DNA of 40,413 bases from Oscillospiraceae bacterium (lineage in GTDB: Bacteria > Bacillota > Clostridia > Oscillospirales > Oscillospiraceae), in contig JAFXAW010000025.1 of the NCBI GenBank assembly GCA_017522015.1, positions 1-40,413 of the forward strand, in the 5' to 3' direction. The translations under genes were made by a program, and so were the position numbers. The notes below the pieces were generated by a model. The model saw nothing but the letters and a program-made list of their open reading frames with translations. It searched no databases and was not told where the DNA came from. Below are positions 1-7,879 of this stretch, in pieces; within the stretch, counting starts at the first letter, position 1, and the number at the start of each line of letters is the position of its first letter.

Positions 1-732
1 AAGGCTTCCGAGGCCCATCTGGTCAAGGCGCTTGACAAGCTGGTCACCAAGGGCAAGATGGACGAGGCCGGCAAGAAGGCTCTCCTGGACAAGGTCAGCT
101 TCACCATGGATATGGCCGCTGCTGCCGACGCCGATCTGGTCGTCGAGGCTGCCATCGAGAACCTCGAAATCAAGAAGAGCGTGTTCGCCGAGCTGGATTC
201 TATCTGCAAGCCCGAGACCATCCTGGCCACCAACACTTCTTCCATCTCCATCACTGCCATCGCCGCTGCCACCAAGCGTCCCGACAAGTTCATCGGTATG
301 CACTTCTTCAACCCCGCAACCGTCATGAAGCTTGTTGAGGTCATCCGCGGCGAGCACACCTCTGACGAGACCTACAAGGCCATCTACGATCTGTCCGTGG
401 CCATTGGCAAGGAGCCCGTCGAGGTCAACGAGGCCCCCGGCTTTGTCGTCAACAAGATCCTGATCCCCATGATCAACGAGGCCATCGACCTGCTCTACAC
501 CGGCGTTGCTTCCGCCGAGGGCATCGACACCGCCATGAAGCTGGGCGCCAACCATCCGATGGGCCCGCTCGCTCTGGGCGATCTGGTCGGTCTGGACGTG
601 TGCCTGGCCATCATGGACACCCTCTACAACGAGACCCATGATCCCAAGTACCGCGCCTCCCTGCTGCTGCGCAAGATGGTTCGCGCCGGCAAGCTCGGCC
701 GCAAGACCGGCGAGGGCTTCTTCAAGTATTAA
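1..732 (+). CDS. hbd: 3-hydroxybutyryl-CoA dehydrogenase, C-terminal part (5' truncated by window edge)
   Basis: NAD(P)-dependent oxidation/reduction of 3-hydroxybutyryl-CoA and acetoacetyl-CoA in clostridial butyrate synthesis, in the cytoplasm. The frame is open from base 1, so the N-terminal part of the Rossmann fold lies outside the window. What remains shows [12 protein letters not shown] and the family signature [16 protein letters not shown], then [19 protein letters not shown] and the C-terminal helical domain with [18 protein letters not shown]. It ends in [11 protein letters not shown], the usual end of this family. It is followed at 838 by butyryl-CoA dehydrogenase and then etfB-etfA, the standard clostridial order. 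Family assignment is very secure; cofactor preference (NADH or NADPH) cannot be read because the nucleotide-binding start is missing. Confidence 0.95.
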   Translation, partial: KASEAHLVKALDKLVTKGKMDEAGKKALLDKVSFTMDMAAAADADLVVEAAIENLEIKKSVFAELDSICKPETILATNTSSISITAIAAATKRPDKFIGMHFFNPATVMKLVEVIRGEHTSDETYKAIYDLSVAIGKEPVEVNEAPGFVVNKILIPMINEAIDLLYTGVASAEGIDTAMKLGANHPMGPLALGDLVGLDVCLAIMDTLYNETHDPKYRASLLLRKMVRAGKLGRKTGEGFFKY

Positions 733-742
733 GTTATATAAA

Positions 743-797
743 ATACGGTCAGGGGCGGGCTTTCGCCCGCCACACCGTCACAGGCGGATGACCGTAT
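743..797 (+). promoter_or_regulatory. Nested stem-loop between hbd and bcd
   Basis: An outer 8-bp inverted repeat ATACGGTC (743-750) / GACCGTAT (790-797) encloses a GC-rich hairpin GGCGGGC-tttc-GCCCGCC (754-771). There is no T run after it, so it is not a classic terminator. It sits inside the butyrate operon and could set segmental mRNA stability or act as a processing site. The role is inferred; the fold is plain in the sequence. Confidence 0.6.
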
Positions 798-837
798 CCA
801 ATATGGAAACAACAATTCTGTAAGGAGAGTCATTTTT

Positions 838-1998
838 ATGGATTTCAGGCTTACCAAAGAACAAGAAATGCTGCAGAAGCTGTTTCGTGACTTCGCCCAG
901 AACGAAGTGAAGCCTCTGGCTGCTGAGGTGGACGAGAACGAAATGTTCCCCGCTGAGACCGTCAAGAAGATGGCCAAGCTGGGCATGCTGGGCATTTACT
1001 TCCCGAAGGAGTACGGCGGCGCCGGCGCGGATGTGCTCAGCTACGTCCTCTGCGTGGAAGAGCTGTCCAAGGTCTGCGGCACCACGGGCGTTATCGTTTC
1101 CGCCCACACCTCCCTGTGCGCTGCTCCCATCTATGAGAACGGCACCGAGGAGCAGAAGCAGAAGTACCTGCCCAAGCTGTGCAAGGGCGAGTGGCTGGGT
1201 GCTTTCGGTCTGACCGAGCCCGGCGCCGGCACCGACGCCCAGGGTCAGCAGACTGTCGCCGTGAAGAACGAGAACGGCGATTGGGTACTTAACGGCTCCA
1301 AGATCTTCATCACCAACGCCGGCTACGCCGATGTGTTCATCATCATCGCCGTCACCGGAACCGTTCTGGACAAGAAGGGTCGCAAGAGCAAGGAAATCTC
1401 CGCTTTCATCGTCGAGCGCAATGACCCCGGCTTCAAGGTCGGCAAGCACGAGATGAAGATGGGTATCCGCGGCTCCTCCACCTGCGAGCTGATCTTTGAA
1501 GACTGCGTCATCCCCGCGGACCGTCTGCTGGGCAAGCAGGGCAAGGGCTTTGCCATCGCCATGAAGACGCTCGACGGCGGCCGTATCGGCATTGCCGCGC
1601 AGGCTCTGGGCCTCGGCGAAGGCGCCGTGGAAGAGGCTGTGAACTACACCAAGGAGCGCGTCCAGTTCGGCAAGCGCATCTCCGCTTTCCAGAACACCCA
1701 GTTCCAGCTGGCTGACATGCACACCCGCATGGAAGCTGCCAAGTATCTGGTCTACTCTGCCGCTTACAAGAAGCAGACCGGCCAGCCCTATTCCCCCGAT
1801 GCCGCAATGGCCAAGCTGTTCGCCTCTGAGGCCGCCAGTGACGTCACCCGCCGCGCTGTCCAGCTCTTCGGCGGTTACGGCTACACCCGTGAATATCCCG
1901 TGGAGCGCATGATGCGTGACGCGAAGATCACCGAGATTTATGAAGGCACCAGCGAAGTCCAGCGCATGGTCATCTCTGCCGCCATGGGCGTTAAGTAA
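838..1998 (+). CDS. bcd: Short-chain (butyryl-CoA) acyl-CoA dehydrogenase
   Basis: FAD enzyme that reduces crotonyl-CoA to butyryl-CoA, in clostridia normally as the Bcd/EtfAB electron-bifurcating complex that also reduces ferredoxin. The protein is 386 aa, the usual family length. The sequence shows the N-terminal helical domain (MDFRLTKEQEML), the flavin-site signature GAFGLTEPGAGTDA, the beta domain with MGIRGSSTCEL, and the C-terminal signature RMMRDAKITEIYEGTSEVQR. The Glu of IYEGTSE (about residue 369) is the expected catalytic base. AAGGAGAG lies 8-9 bases before the ATG. The etfB and etfA genes follow directly at 2013 and 2832, which supports the butyryl-CoA role over fatty-acid oxidation. 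The exact acyl-chain preference is an inference from context. Confidence 0.95.
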   Translation: MDFRLTKEQEMLQKLFRDFAQNEVKPLAAEVDENEMFPAETVKKMAKLGMLGIYFPKEYGGAGADVLSYVLCVEELSKVCGTTGVIVSAHTSLCAAPIYENGTEEQKQKYLPKLCKGEWLGAFGLTEPGAGTDAQGQQTVAVKNENGDWVLNGSKIFITNAGYADVFIIIAVTGTVLDKKGRKSKEISAFIVERNDPGFKVGKHEMKMGIRGSSTCELIFEDCVIPADRLLGKQGKGFAIAMKTLDGGRIGIAAQALGLGEGAVEEAVNYTKERVQFGKRISAFQNTQFQLADMHTRMEAAKYLVYSAAYKKQTGQPYSPDAAMAKLFASEAASDVTRRAVQLFGGYGYTREYPVERMMRDAKITEIYEGTSEVQRMVISAAMGVK

Positions 1999-2012
1999 GG
2001 GAGATTTGAGAA

Positions 2013-2816
2013 ATGAAAATTATCGTTTGCGTAAAACAGGTTCCGGATACCTCCGGTAAGGTTTCCGTCAAGGCGGACGGTACGCTTGACCGCGCCTCCA
2101 TGGCGACCATCACCAACCCCGATGACCTGAACGCGGTTGAGGCCGCGCTCACGCTGAAGGATCAGAATCCGGAAGCGAAGATCATCGTGATCACCATGGG
2201 CCCCGCGCCCGCCGAGGGCATGCTGCGTGAGCTGCTGGCCATGGGCTGCGATGAGGCCGTTCTGGTCTCCGGCCGTGAGTTCGGCGGAAGTGACACCTTT
2301 GCCACCTCTCAGATCCTCGCCGGCGCCATCGCCCACATCGGTCTGGAAGATGATGACATCATCCTCTGCGGCCGTCAGGCCATCGACGGTGACACCGCGC
2401 AGGTTGGCCCGCAGATCGCTGAGAAGCTGAATCTGCCCCAGGTCTCCTACGTGTCCGAGCTGCAGGTGGAAGGCAAGACCATCACCTGCCGCCGCGCGCT
2501 CGAGGACGGCTACATGACCATCAAGGTCAGCACCCCCTGCCTGCTCACCTGCATCAAGGAGCTCAATGAGCCCAGATATATGTCCGTTTCCGGCGTTATG
2601 GAAGCCTGGAACAAGCCCTACACCGTCTTTGACTTCGAGACGCTGAAGGACGAGCCGCTGATCGAGCTCGACACCATCGGCCTGAAGGGCTCCCCCACCA
2701 ACGTGTACAAGTCCTTTACGCCTCCTCAGAAGGGCGGCTGCACCATGATGCCGGGCGCCGACAAGGAATCCTGCCGGCAGCTGGTTGATACCCTTGCTGC
2801 GAAGCACATCATCTGA
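2013..2816 (+). CDS. etfB: Electron transfer flavoprotein beta subunit
   Basis: Beta subunit of the EtfAB heterodimer that partners the acyl-CoA dehydrogenase encoded just upstream. In clostridial butyrate synthesis this complex bifurcates electrons from NADH to crotonyl-CoA and ferredoxin. The protein is 267 aa, normal for the family. It opens with MKIIVCVKQVPDTSGKV and contains the beta-subunit signature region GDTAQVGPQIAEKLNLPQVSYV. The C-terminus is the typical CRQLVDTLAAKHII. A GGGAGA ribosome binding site precedes the ATG, 14 bases after the bcd stop codon. The gene is the third of a tight operon; only 15 bases separate it from etfA. Confidence 0.95.
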   Translation: MKIIVCVKQVPDTSGKVSVKADGTLDRASMATITNPDDLNAVEAALTLKDQNPEAKIIVITMGPAPAEGMLRELLAMGCDEAVLVSGREFGGSDTFATSQILAGAIAHIGLEDDDIILCGRQAIDGDTAQVGPQIAEKLNLPQVSYVSELQVEGKTITCRRALEDGYMTIKVSTPCLLTCIKELNEPRYMSVSGVMEAWNKPYTVFDFETLKDEPLIELDTIGLKGSPTNVYKSFTPPQKGGCTMMPGADKESCRQLVDTLAAKHII

Positions 2817-2831
2817 CAGGAGGAGAAAACA

Positions 2832-3947
2832 ATGACAGAATTCAAAAACACCGAAATTTCCGAGTTCAGCGGAGTATGGGTATTCTGCGAGCAGCGCGCC
2901 GGTTCCCTCATGCCTACGGACTTCGAGCTTATGTCCGAAGGCCGCAAGCTGGCTGACGAGCTGGGCTGCGAGCTGGCCGGCGTCCTCCTGGGCGACGACG
3001 TTGACGGCATTGCCAAGGAGCTTGGCGGCTACGGCGCGGACAAGGTCTATGTCTGCAACTCCCCGCTGCTGAAGCACTACACCACCGACGCTTATGCGAA
3101 AGTGTTCTGCGACCTGGTTGTTGAGAAGAAGCCTGAGATCGTCCTCATCGGCGCCACCAACATCGGCCGTGACCTCGGTCCCCGCTGCGCAGCCCGTCTG
3201 CACACCGGTCTGACCGCGGACTGCACGCACCTGGACGTCAACATGGAAAAGTATGTTGAGTTCCTGGCTGCGAACTCCACCATGGATCTGTCCAAGCAGA
3301 ATCTGGACATGGCTGACCGCAACCTGAAGATGACCCGTCCGGCTTTCGGCGGTCACCTGATGGCCTCCATCATCTGCCCCCGCTTCCGTCCCTGCATGTC
3401 CACCGTTCGCCCCGGCGTTATGAAGCGCGCCGAGTTCGATCAGGCCAAGGCTGACGCCTGCGTGATCGAGCATCCCGCTTTCGAGCTCTCCGAGGCTGAC
3501 ATTCACACCGAGGTCGTCGAGGTCGTCAAGGCTGCCAAGCAGCTCGTCGACCTGACCGGCGCCGAGGTCGTTGTTGCGGTTGGCCGCGGCATCAGCAAGG
3601 ACGTTGAGAAGGGCCTCGCGCTGGCTGAGGAGCTGGCTGCGCTGCTCGGCGGCGTTGTCGGCGGCTCCCGTGCCGCGATCGACGCCGGCTGGCTCACCGC
3701 TGACCACCAGGTTGGTCAGACCGGTAAGACCGTCCATGCGAAGATCTACGTTGCCCTCGGCATCTCCGGTGCCATCCAGCACATGGCCGGCATGCAGGAT
3801 TCCGAGTGCATCATCGCCGTGAACAAGAACGAAGGCGCCCCCATCTTCGAGGCTGCCAGCTACGGCATCTGCGGCGACCTGTTCAGCGTGACTCCGATGC
3901 TCATCGAGGCCATTGCCGCCACCAAGGCGGAGAAGGCCGCTGTGTAA
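2832..3947 (+). CDS. etfA: Electron transfer flavoprotein alpha subunit
   Basis: Alpha subunit of EtfAB, carrying FAD in its C-terminal domain. At 371 aa it is a little longer than the shortest family members, without an N-terminal ferredoxin extension. The N-terminal domain begins NTEISEFSGVWVFCEQRAG; the FAD domain holds GRGISKDVEKGLALAEELA, GGSRAAIDAGWL, HQVGQTGKTVHAKIYVALGISGAIQH and the C-terminal GICGDLFSVTPMLIEAI. A clear AGGAGGAG lies 5-8 bases before the ATG. It is the last gene of the butyrate operon; the strong hairpin terminator at 4022-4060 follows. The gene products form a membrane-independent complex that passes electrons to Bcd and ferredoxin. Confidence 0.95.
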   Translation: MTEFKNTEISEFSGVWVFCEQRAGSLMPTDFELMSEGRKLADELGCELAGVLLGDDVDGIAKELGGYGADKVYVCNSPLLKHYTTDAYAKVFCDLVVEKKPEIVLIGATNIGRDLGPRCAARLHTGLTADCTHLDVNMEKYVEFLAANSTMDLSKQNLDMADRNLKMTRPAFGGHLMASIICPRFRPCMSTVRPGVMKRAEFDQAKADACVIEHPAFELSEADIHTEVVEVVKAAKQLVDLTGAEVVVAVGRGISKDVEKGLALAEELAALLGGVVGGSRAAIDAGWLTADHQVGQTGKTVHAKIYVALGISGAIQHMAGMQDSECIIAVNKNEGAPIFEAASYGICGDLFSVTPMLIEAIAATKAEKAAV

Positions 3948-4021
3948 GCGCTTACAGGAAACACATTTAACAAATTCTCCCCACGGACAAGCCCATCCGG
4001 GAATTCCTCCGGGAGTAAAAC

Positions 4022-4060
4022 AAAAAGATACCTCTCCCGATTCGGGAGAGGTATCTTTTT
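4022..4060 (+). terminator. Rho-independent terminator of the butyrate operon
   Basis: Near-perfect inverted repeat: left arm 4022-4039 (AAAAAGATACCTCTCCCG) and right arm 4043-4060, three-base loop, ending in TTTTT and followed by further T-rich sequence. It lies 75 bases after the etfA stop. The A run on the left also makes it able to work from the other strand, but no minus-strand gene ends here. Confidence 0.93.
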
Positions 4061-4090
4061 TATTTTTTTGAAATCATATCCTTATAGCAA

Positions 4091-4119
4091 TTGCATAACG
4101 AAAAAATATACTGTATAGT
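4091..4119 (+). promoter_or_regulatory. Sigma-A promoter of the MoaF-like gene
   Basis: A -35 hexamer TTGCAT (4091-4096) and a -10 hexamer TATAGT (4114-4119) are separated by exactly 17 bases. Transcription would start near 4126, giving a leader of about 45 bases to the ATG at 4171. The -10 box lies inside the palindrome cluster 4107-4137. Confidence 0.75.
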
Positions 4120-4137
4120 AAACTATAGTGAGTATAC
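4107..4137. promoter_or_regulatory. Palindromic operator candidate overlapping the -10 box
   Basis: Overlapping AT-rich palindromes: TATAC-T-GTATA (4107-4117), TATAGT-AA-ACTATA (4114-4127) and GTATAC (4132-4137). The outer arms CTGTATA (4111-4117) and TATACAG (4133-4139) also pair. Because these cover the -10 box and the predicted start of transcription, a dimeric repressor bound here would block the promoter. No repressor gene is adjacent; PucR- and LysR-type regulators lie at 37.5-40.0 kb. Confidence 0.55.
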
Positions 4138-4170
4138 AGCCGAGACGAATCGGCGGAAAGGATGATTTTA

Positions 4171-5067
4171 ATGGATCTGCGTGAATACAGCAAGTTCGCA
4201 AACAGCACATTCCGCTTCGTTCCTCCCAGATGCTTTGAACTCTCCGGAAAGAGCTTTGAGCTGCAAATGGACGACGGATACGACATGGTCATCAGCTTTG
4301 CTGACACAACGCTGGAATGGAACTATCTGGCCAAGGAGCCGACCGTTCCGCAGCAGGAGACCTATGAGTGCAGAAAGATTGACGACACCACCTATTTTGT
4401 GTCGTACAACCTCCATGACGTAACGCCGAAGCAGAACAACGTCCTCGTGGTCGATCTGGAGCAGATGCTCGTGACCATTATGATCGCGAAAATCGGCACG
4501 AATCCCCGCTGGCCCTATCTGATCACGACCGAGTTCGTGTTCGGCGCGATCAAGCAGGATGACGTTCCCTATCAGCACTATCCCCGCCATTGCTTCACGG
4601 ATGAGGTCGTCGGCAATCTCGTAAAGTGGCAGTATTCCCCGTCCATGGCCACCGTCCACTGCTACCACAACCCCAAGTGGTATCGCATCACCTATCCGCG
4701 CGACGCCCGCGAGCAGCAGAGCTCCGGCACAAACGTCGTGCGCGAGGCGATGAAAAAGCTGCCGAGCTCCGACGAGCCGGCCGATTACATCAAGATCAAG
4801 GACGGCATCTATCTCGTGAGCATCACCGAGCAGAACATGGAAAAGCTCCTCGGCGCCGAAGTCGGCTTCCGCAGCGACAACATGTGCTTCCTTGACAACT
4901 TCAAAACCTGCATGAACGTAGGCCGCGGCTTCGGCACCATCACGAACGCCGACGGTGAGGATCGGGACGTTTTCGTGATGATCGGCGCCTACGGCCGCAT
5001 TGTCGGTGAGGACGAAAACGAGGCCTACAAGCAGATGATGCACGATCCCATCCCTTTCACGGTGTAA
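4171..5067 (+). CDS. MoaF-like protein (single N+C lipocalin-like pair)
   Basis: A soluble 298-aa protein with no signal peptide or membrane segment. It resembles the MoaF family, whose prototype sits in the Klebsiella monoamine (tyramine) regulon and has no established biochemical role. The N-terminal half carries the GKSFELQMDDGYDMVISFAD strand pair; the C-terminal half carries PRHCFTDEVVGNLVKWQYS then VHCYHNPKWYRITYP. This is the same R-H-x2-T-x-(D/E)-x-VG-x4-W-x-Y pattern as the protein at 22738-24501. Lipocalin-type beta-barrels are expected and may bind or act on a small aromatic ligand. The ATG at 4171 is chosen over 4162 because GGAAAGG (4154-4161) then has a 9-base spacing. It has its own promoter and operator and is convergent with GRE1. 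Family assignment is fairly sure; function unknown. Confidence 0.8.
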   Translation: MDLREYSKFANSTFRFVPPRCFELSGKSFELQMDDGYDMVISFADTTLEWNYLAKEPTVPQQETYECRKIDDTTYFVSYNLHDVTPKQNNVLVVDLEQMLVTIMIAKIGTNPRWPYLITTEFVFGAIKQDDVPYQHYPRHCFTDEVVGNLVKWQYSPSMATVHCYHNPKWYRITYPRDAREQQSSGTNVVREAMKKLPSSDEPADYIKIKDGIYLVSITEQNMEKLLGAEVGFRSDNMCFLDNFKTCMNVGRGFGTITNADGEDRDVFVMIGAYGRIVGEDENEAYKQMMHDPIPFTV

Positions 5068-5110
5068 CTCCGGAATCGGAGTAAGGGCATTTGCCTGATA
5101 TTCCGGAGTT
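5066..5110 (+). repeat. 11-bp inverted repeat starting in the stop codon of the MoaF-like gene
   Basis: AACTCCGGAAT (5066-5076) and ATTCCGGAGTT (5100-5110) are perfect inverted arms 23 bases apart, the first overlapping the TAA stop. There is no T run. It precedes the real terminator at 5126 and may protect the mRNA 3' end. Confidence 0.6.
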
Positions 5111-5125
5111 GGATAAAGAAAAGAA

Positions 5126-5166
5126 CCGGGCGGAACGCAATGCGTTCCGCCCGGCTTGTTTTTTTG
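5126..5166 (+). terminator. Terminator between convergent MoaF-like and GRE1 genes
   Basis: A 14-bp inverted repeat CCGGGCGGAACGCA (5126-5139) / TGCGTTCCGCCCGG (5141-5154) is followed by CTTG and a run of nine T. It serves the plus-strand MoaF-like gene. It may also help stop GRE1 transcripts from the other side, although the A run there is short. Confidence 0.9.
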
Positions 5167-5183
5167 TCTGTGATTCTGCGATT

Positions 5184-7634
5184 TTAGAATGCGTGCTCCG
5201 CGCGGGATATGACATCCTCCTGCATGGCGGGCGTCATATCCACAAAGTATGCGCTGAAACCGGCGATGCGCACAACAAGGTTGTGGTAAGCCTCGGGATC
5301 CGCCTGCGCCTTTCGAAGCGTTGCGGAGTCCACGATGTTATACTGCACTTCCATGCCGCCCATGTCGAAATAGGTCTTCGTCATGTCCTCCAGCTTCGTC
5401 ACGCCTTCGTTGGAGTTGAGGGAGGTCGGATGGATCTTGATGTTCAGCGCCATGCCGTCGAGGAAGTGCGAATGGTCATAGCTCGCAGCCGAGGTGAAGA
5501 CGCTCGTGGTGCCGTTTACGTCTCTGCCCTGGCCGGGGCTTGCCGCATCGGCGATGGGCGTGCCCGTCTTGCGGCCGTCCGGCGTCGCCCAGGTGATCTC
5601 GCCCTGCGCGATATGGTCGGAGGCGCCGAAGGTGCCGCATTTGTAGACCTTGCAGCGGGGATTGTGGAAGGCTCTGGAGGTGTTGTAATACAGATCCATC
5701 ATGTACTTCATCTCGACATCCGCATAGGGATCGCCGTTGCCGAAATGCGGCACCTCGTTGAGAATCCGCTGGCGCAGCGGCTCATAGCCCTCCCAGTTGG
5801 CGAGGATGGCCTTGAGGTATTCCTCCGCCGAGATGAGCTTCTTGTCGAAGATCATGTACTTGAGTGCGGTGAGGCTGTCCGCCGTGGTGGCAAGGCCCGT
5901 CGCGGTGCCGCCGAAGGAGTTATACTTCGCGCCGCCCTCGGAAACGTCCTTTCCGCTCTCCATGCAGCCGGTCGTGGAGATCGACAGGTTCGGGAACGGG
6001 AACAGACGCGGATACTCATGCTCCGTGTAGTTGTTGAGCGTCGCGCTCCAGGTGAGCATCCAGGTCGTGATCTTCTCAAACGCCGCGCGCACCTCGTCCA
6101 TGGACTTCATGTCGTACAGATAGCCGGAGCGCAGCTTCTCAGGCACCTGCTCGCCGTTGATGGGGTTGATGCCGTTGTTGATCGCCATCACCAGCGCGAT
6201 CGCCCAGTAGATGCCGCTGTGCGACATGGCAGAGCCGTTCGGCGCGGGATAGTCGTTACCCGAGCCCGTGATCTCCTGGCAGCCGATGAAGGCAAAGTTT
6301 CTGGCATCCTCCAGCTCAAAGCCCAGCTCATTGATCAGCGCGGGGATGATCACCTCGTCGTTTTGCAGCAGCGGCAGACCGCCCACGCGCATGGAGGTGG
6401 CCATCGCGCAGTCCCAGATCTCCTTGGGGGAGTTCCGGCTCAGACGCAGGGAGATGGTCGGCTCATGCAGCTCAAGGCGGGCAATTGCCTCCAGCACCAT
6501 ATAGGTGACCGGGTTGGTTGCGTCCTCACCCGTCTCGGGAATCACGCCGCCGATGGTGGTGTGCTGGCCGAGGTGGCCGACGCCGGCGGTCTGCGCCGTC
6601 TTTCCGAAGCCGCCATAATAGAAGGTGTTGATCTTCAGGAAGAAGGCGTCCACCAGTTCCTGCGCCTCATCCATCGTGATTCTGCCCTCTTCCAGATCTT
6701 TCTTGAGGTAGGGCCAGGTATACTGGTCGAATCTGCCGAGGCTCGTAACGCCGGGGTCGTTGTCCACCTTGAGGAAGACGTTATAGAGCATGACCTGCTG
6801 GCAAGCCTCGCGGAAGGTGCGGGCCGTGTTCTCCACGAGCCAGTCGAGGCTCTCCGCCATCTGCTCCAGCTCCTGCCGGCGCTCGTCCGTCTTGGCCTCC
6901 TTGGCCTTTTCCCGCGCCAGATCGGCGTAACGGCGGGTAAGCGTCATGGCGCCGTCACAGGCGACGGTCGCCGCCTTGTAGAACATATATTTGCCCATGT
7001 TGTCGCCCTGTACGTTGCCCTCATGCGCATCCAGCCACTCCTGCGCCTGCCGGCGGATGTCGCCGTAGCCGCGCTTGAGGATGTTCTGGAAGCCGGGGGT
7101 CAGGTGTCCCGGAGGCAGCATGGTGGGGAACCCGCCGATTTTGCCGTAATCGGAGGCCTGAAGCTTATAGAAATCCCGTGCGCCGTCCGGCAGCCACTCT
7201 TCAGGTGTGATGTTGCCATAGACTGCGCGCTTCTGCGCTGCGATCTCGCGCAGCTTGCGGATCTCCTCCGGCGCGATCGCGAGCTTCTGATGCGAATAAA
7301 ACGGATCGTCGTCCGGGGCATGATGCAGCCCGTCCGCCTCAATGGGCCAGGTGTTCTCAAGGTCCACGGAAAGCCAGTGCGCGCCGCCCGCAGCGCCCCA
7401 GCCGCGGTTGCCCATATCGCCGACAAAGTATTCGTCCTCCACAATGTCAATGTGCATTCTGGAGATCACTTCCAGCGAGATGTGCGGCTTTTGCAGCATC
7501 GGCGGGAAATTATAGTATCTCTGCAGTGCTTCCAGCTTGATCTGTTCCTTCGAGGAATCCGCCACGATCAGTCTGTCGCGCACCTTTGCGCGCATTCTTT
7601 CAATGCGATCGCAAACCGGTCTGAATGTATACAT
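5184..7634 (-). CDS. Glycyl radical enzyme GRE1 (PFL/glycerol-dehydratase-like, substrate unknown)
   Basis: An 816-aa glycyl radical enzyme: a PFL-type barrel followed by a C-terminal glycyl-radical domain. The thiyl cysteine is Cys452 in FAFIGCQEITGSGNDY; the Cys-x-Glu arrangement (Glu454) is that of dehydratases, C-N lyases and aryl-acetate decarboxylases, not of pyruvate formate-lyase (Cys-Cys). The radical site is Gly792 in RIAGFSAYF. The start MYTFRPV at 7634 has AAGGAAGG upstream and aligns with GRE2 (31732-34176), placing the cysteine at residue 452 in both; a longer reading to 7751 adds 39 unrelated residues. No activase is adjacent; the nearest in the window is 34260-35216. A promoter with an extended -10 lies at 7693-7721, divergent from a flavin reductase. 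The substrate cannot be named from sequence; choline, glycerol and hydroxyproline enzymes usually have GCVE here, not GCQE. Confidence 0.93.
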   Translation of the reverse strand: MYTFRPVCDRIERMRAKVRDRLIVADSSKEQIKLEALQRYYNFPPMLQKPHISLEVISRMHIDIVEDEYFVGDMGNRGWGAAGGAHWLSVDLENTWPIEADGLHHAPDDDPFYSHQKLAIAPEEIRKLREIAAQKRAVYGNITPEEWLPDGARDFYKLQASDYGKIGGFPTMLPPGHLTPGFQNILKRGYGDIRRQAQEWLDAHEGNVQGDNMGKYMFYKAATVACDGAMTLTRRYADLAREKAKEAKTDERRQELEQMAESLDWLVENTARTFREACQQVMLYNVFLKVDNDPGVTSLGRFDQYTWPYLKKDLEEGRITMDEAQELVDAFFLKINTFYYGGFGKTAQTAGVGHLGQHTTIGGVIPETGEDATNPVTYMVLEAIARLELHEPTISLRLSRNSPKEIWDCAMATSMRVGGLPLLQNDEVIIPALINELGFELEDARNFAFIGCQEITGSGNDYPAPNGSAMSHSGIYWAIALVMAINNGINPINGEQVPEKLRSGYLYDMKSMDEVRAAFEKITTWMLTWSATLNNYTEHEYPRLFPFPNLSISTTGCMESGKDVSEGGAKYNSFGGTATGLATTADSLTALKYMIFDKKLISAEEYLKAILANWEGYEPLRQRILNEVPHFGNGDPYADVEMKYMMDLYYNTSRAFHNPRCKVYKCGTFGASDHIAQGEITWATPDGRKTGTPIADAASPGQGRDVNGTTSVFTSAASYDHSHFLDGMALNIKIHPTSLNSNEGVTKLEDMTKTYFDMGGMEVQYNIVDSATLRKAQADPEAYHNLVVRIAGFSAYFVDMTPAMQEDVISRAEHAF

Positions 7635-7692
7635 GTCCGTCCTTCCTTTCGTTGTCCCTGTCATTTTGGGATGACTTGCCTTGTTGCTGTTC

Positions 7693-7721
7693 ATTTTATC
7701 ACACAGGTACCCGCTGCGCAA
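7693..7721 (-). promoter_or_regulatory. Promoter of GRE1
   Basis: On the minus strand, TTGCGC (7716-7721) and TAAAAT (7693-7698) are spaced 17 bases apart, with TG-A just before the -10 (extended -10). The spacer and -35 overlap a 12-base element (GCGCAGCGGGTA, 7708-7719 on the minus strand) that also occurs in the LUD-MoaF promoter at 25205-25216. Confidence 0.65.
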
Positions 7722-7787
7722 GATGCTCTTGCAGTTTGCCTCCGGCTTCACGGGCTAAGTTTTTGCCCTCCCGCGCAATCCGCGCGC

Positions 7788-7816
7788 TTGTCACGGGCGA
7801 TGCCGTGTGGTATACT
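7788..7816 (+). promoter_or_regulatory. Strong sigma-A promoter of the OYE-type reductase
   Basis: TTGTCA (7788-7793), 17-base spacer, TATACT (7811-7816), with TGG immediately before the -10 (extended -10). Start of transcription is predicted near 7823. That is only six bases before the ATG at 7829, which argues against that ATG as translation start. Confidence 0.85.
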
Positions 7817-7843
7817 GTTATTTAATTTATGATGACAGAAACA

Positions 7844-7869
7844 GAAAGGAGCGCGCGGCAGCCCCGCGC
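7844..7869 (+). promoter_or_regulatory. Ribosome binding site separated from its start codon by a hairpin
   Basis: AGAAAGGAG (7843-7851) is the only good Shine-Dalgarno sequence near the start of the reductase gene, but the first plausible ATG is at 7880. Between them GCGCGG (7853-7858) and CCGCGC (7864-7869) form a six-base-pair GC stem. Folding it brings the site to about 11 bases from the ATG. This resembles the hairpin-bridged initiation known for T4 gene 38. Confidence 0.5.
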
Positions 7870-7879
7870 AACAATCGCT

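Noticed and set aside
1938-3782. A 614-codon minus-strand frame antisense to etfB and etfA
   Set aside because: It spans two confirmed genes in the opposite strand and is a GC-bias shadow.
5184-7634. Pyruvate formate-lyase
   Set aside because: The active site is Gly-Cys-Gln-Glu with a single cysteine, not the adjacent Cys-Cys pair of PFL.
5091-7832. A 913-codon plus-strand frame antisense to GRE1
   Set aside because: It mirrors GRE1 in the opposite strand; the translation is rich in Arg, His, Leu and Val without any domain. Long antisense frames are expected in GC-rich genes with biased third positions.
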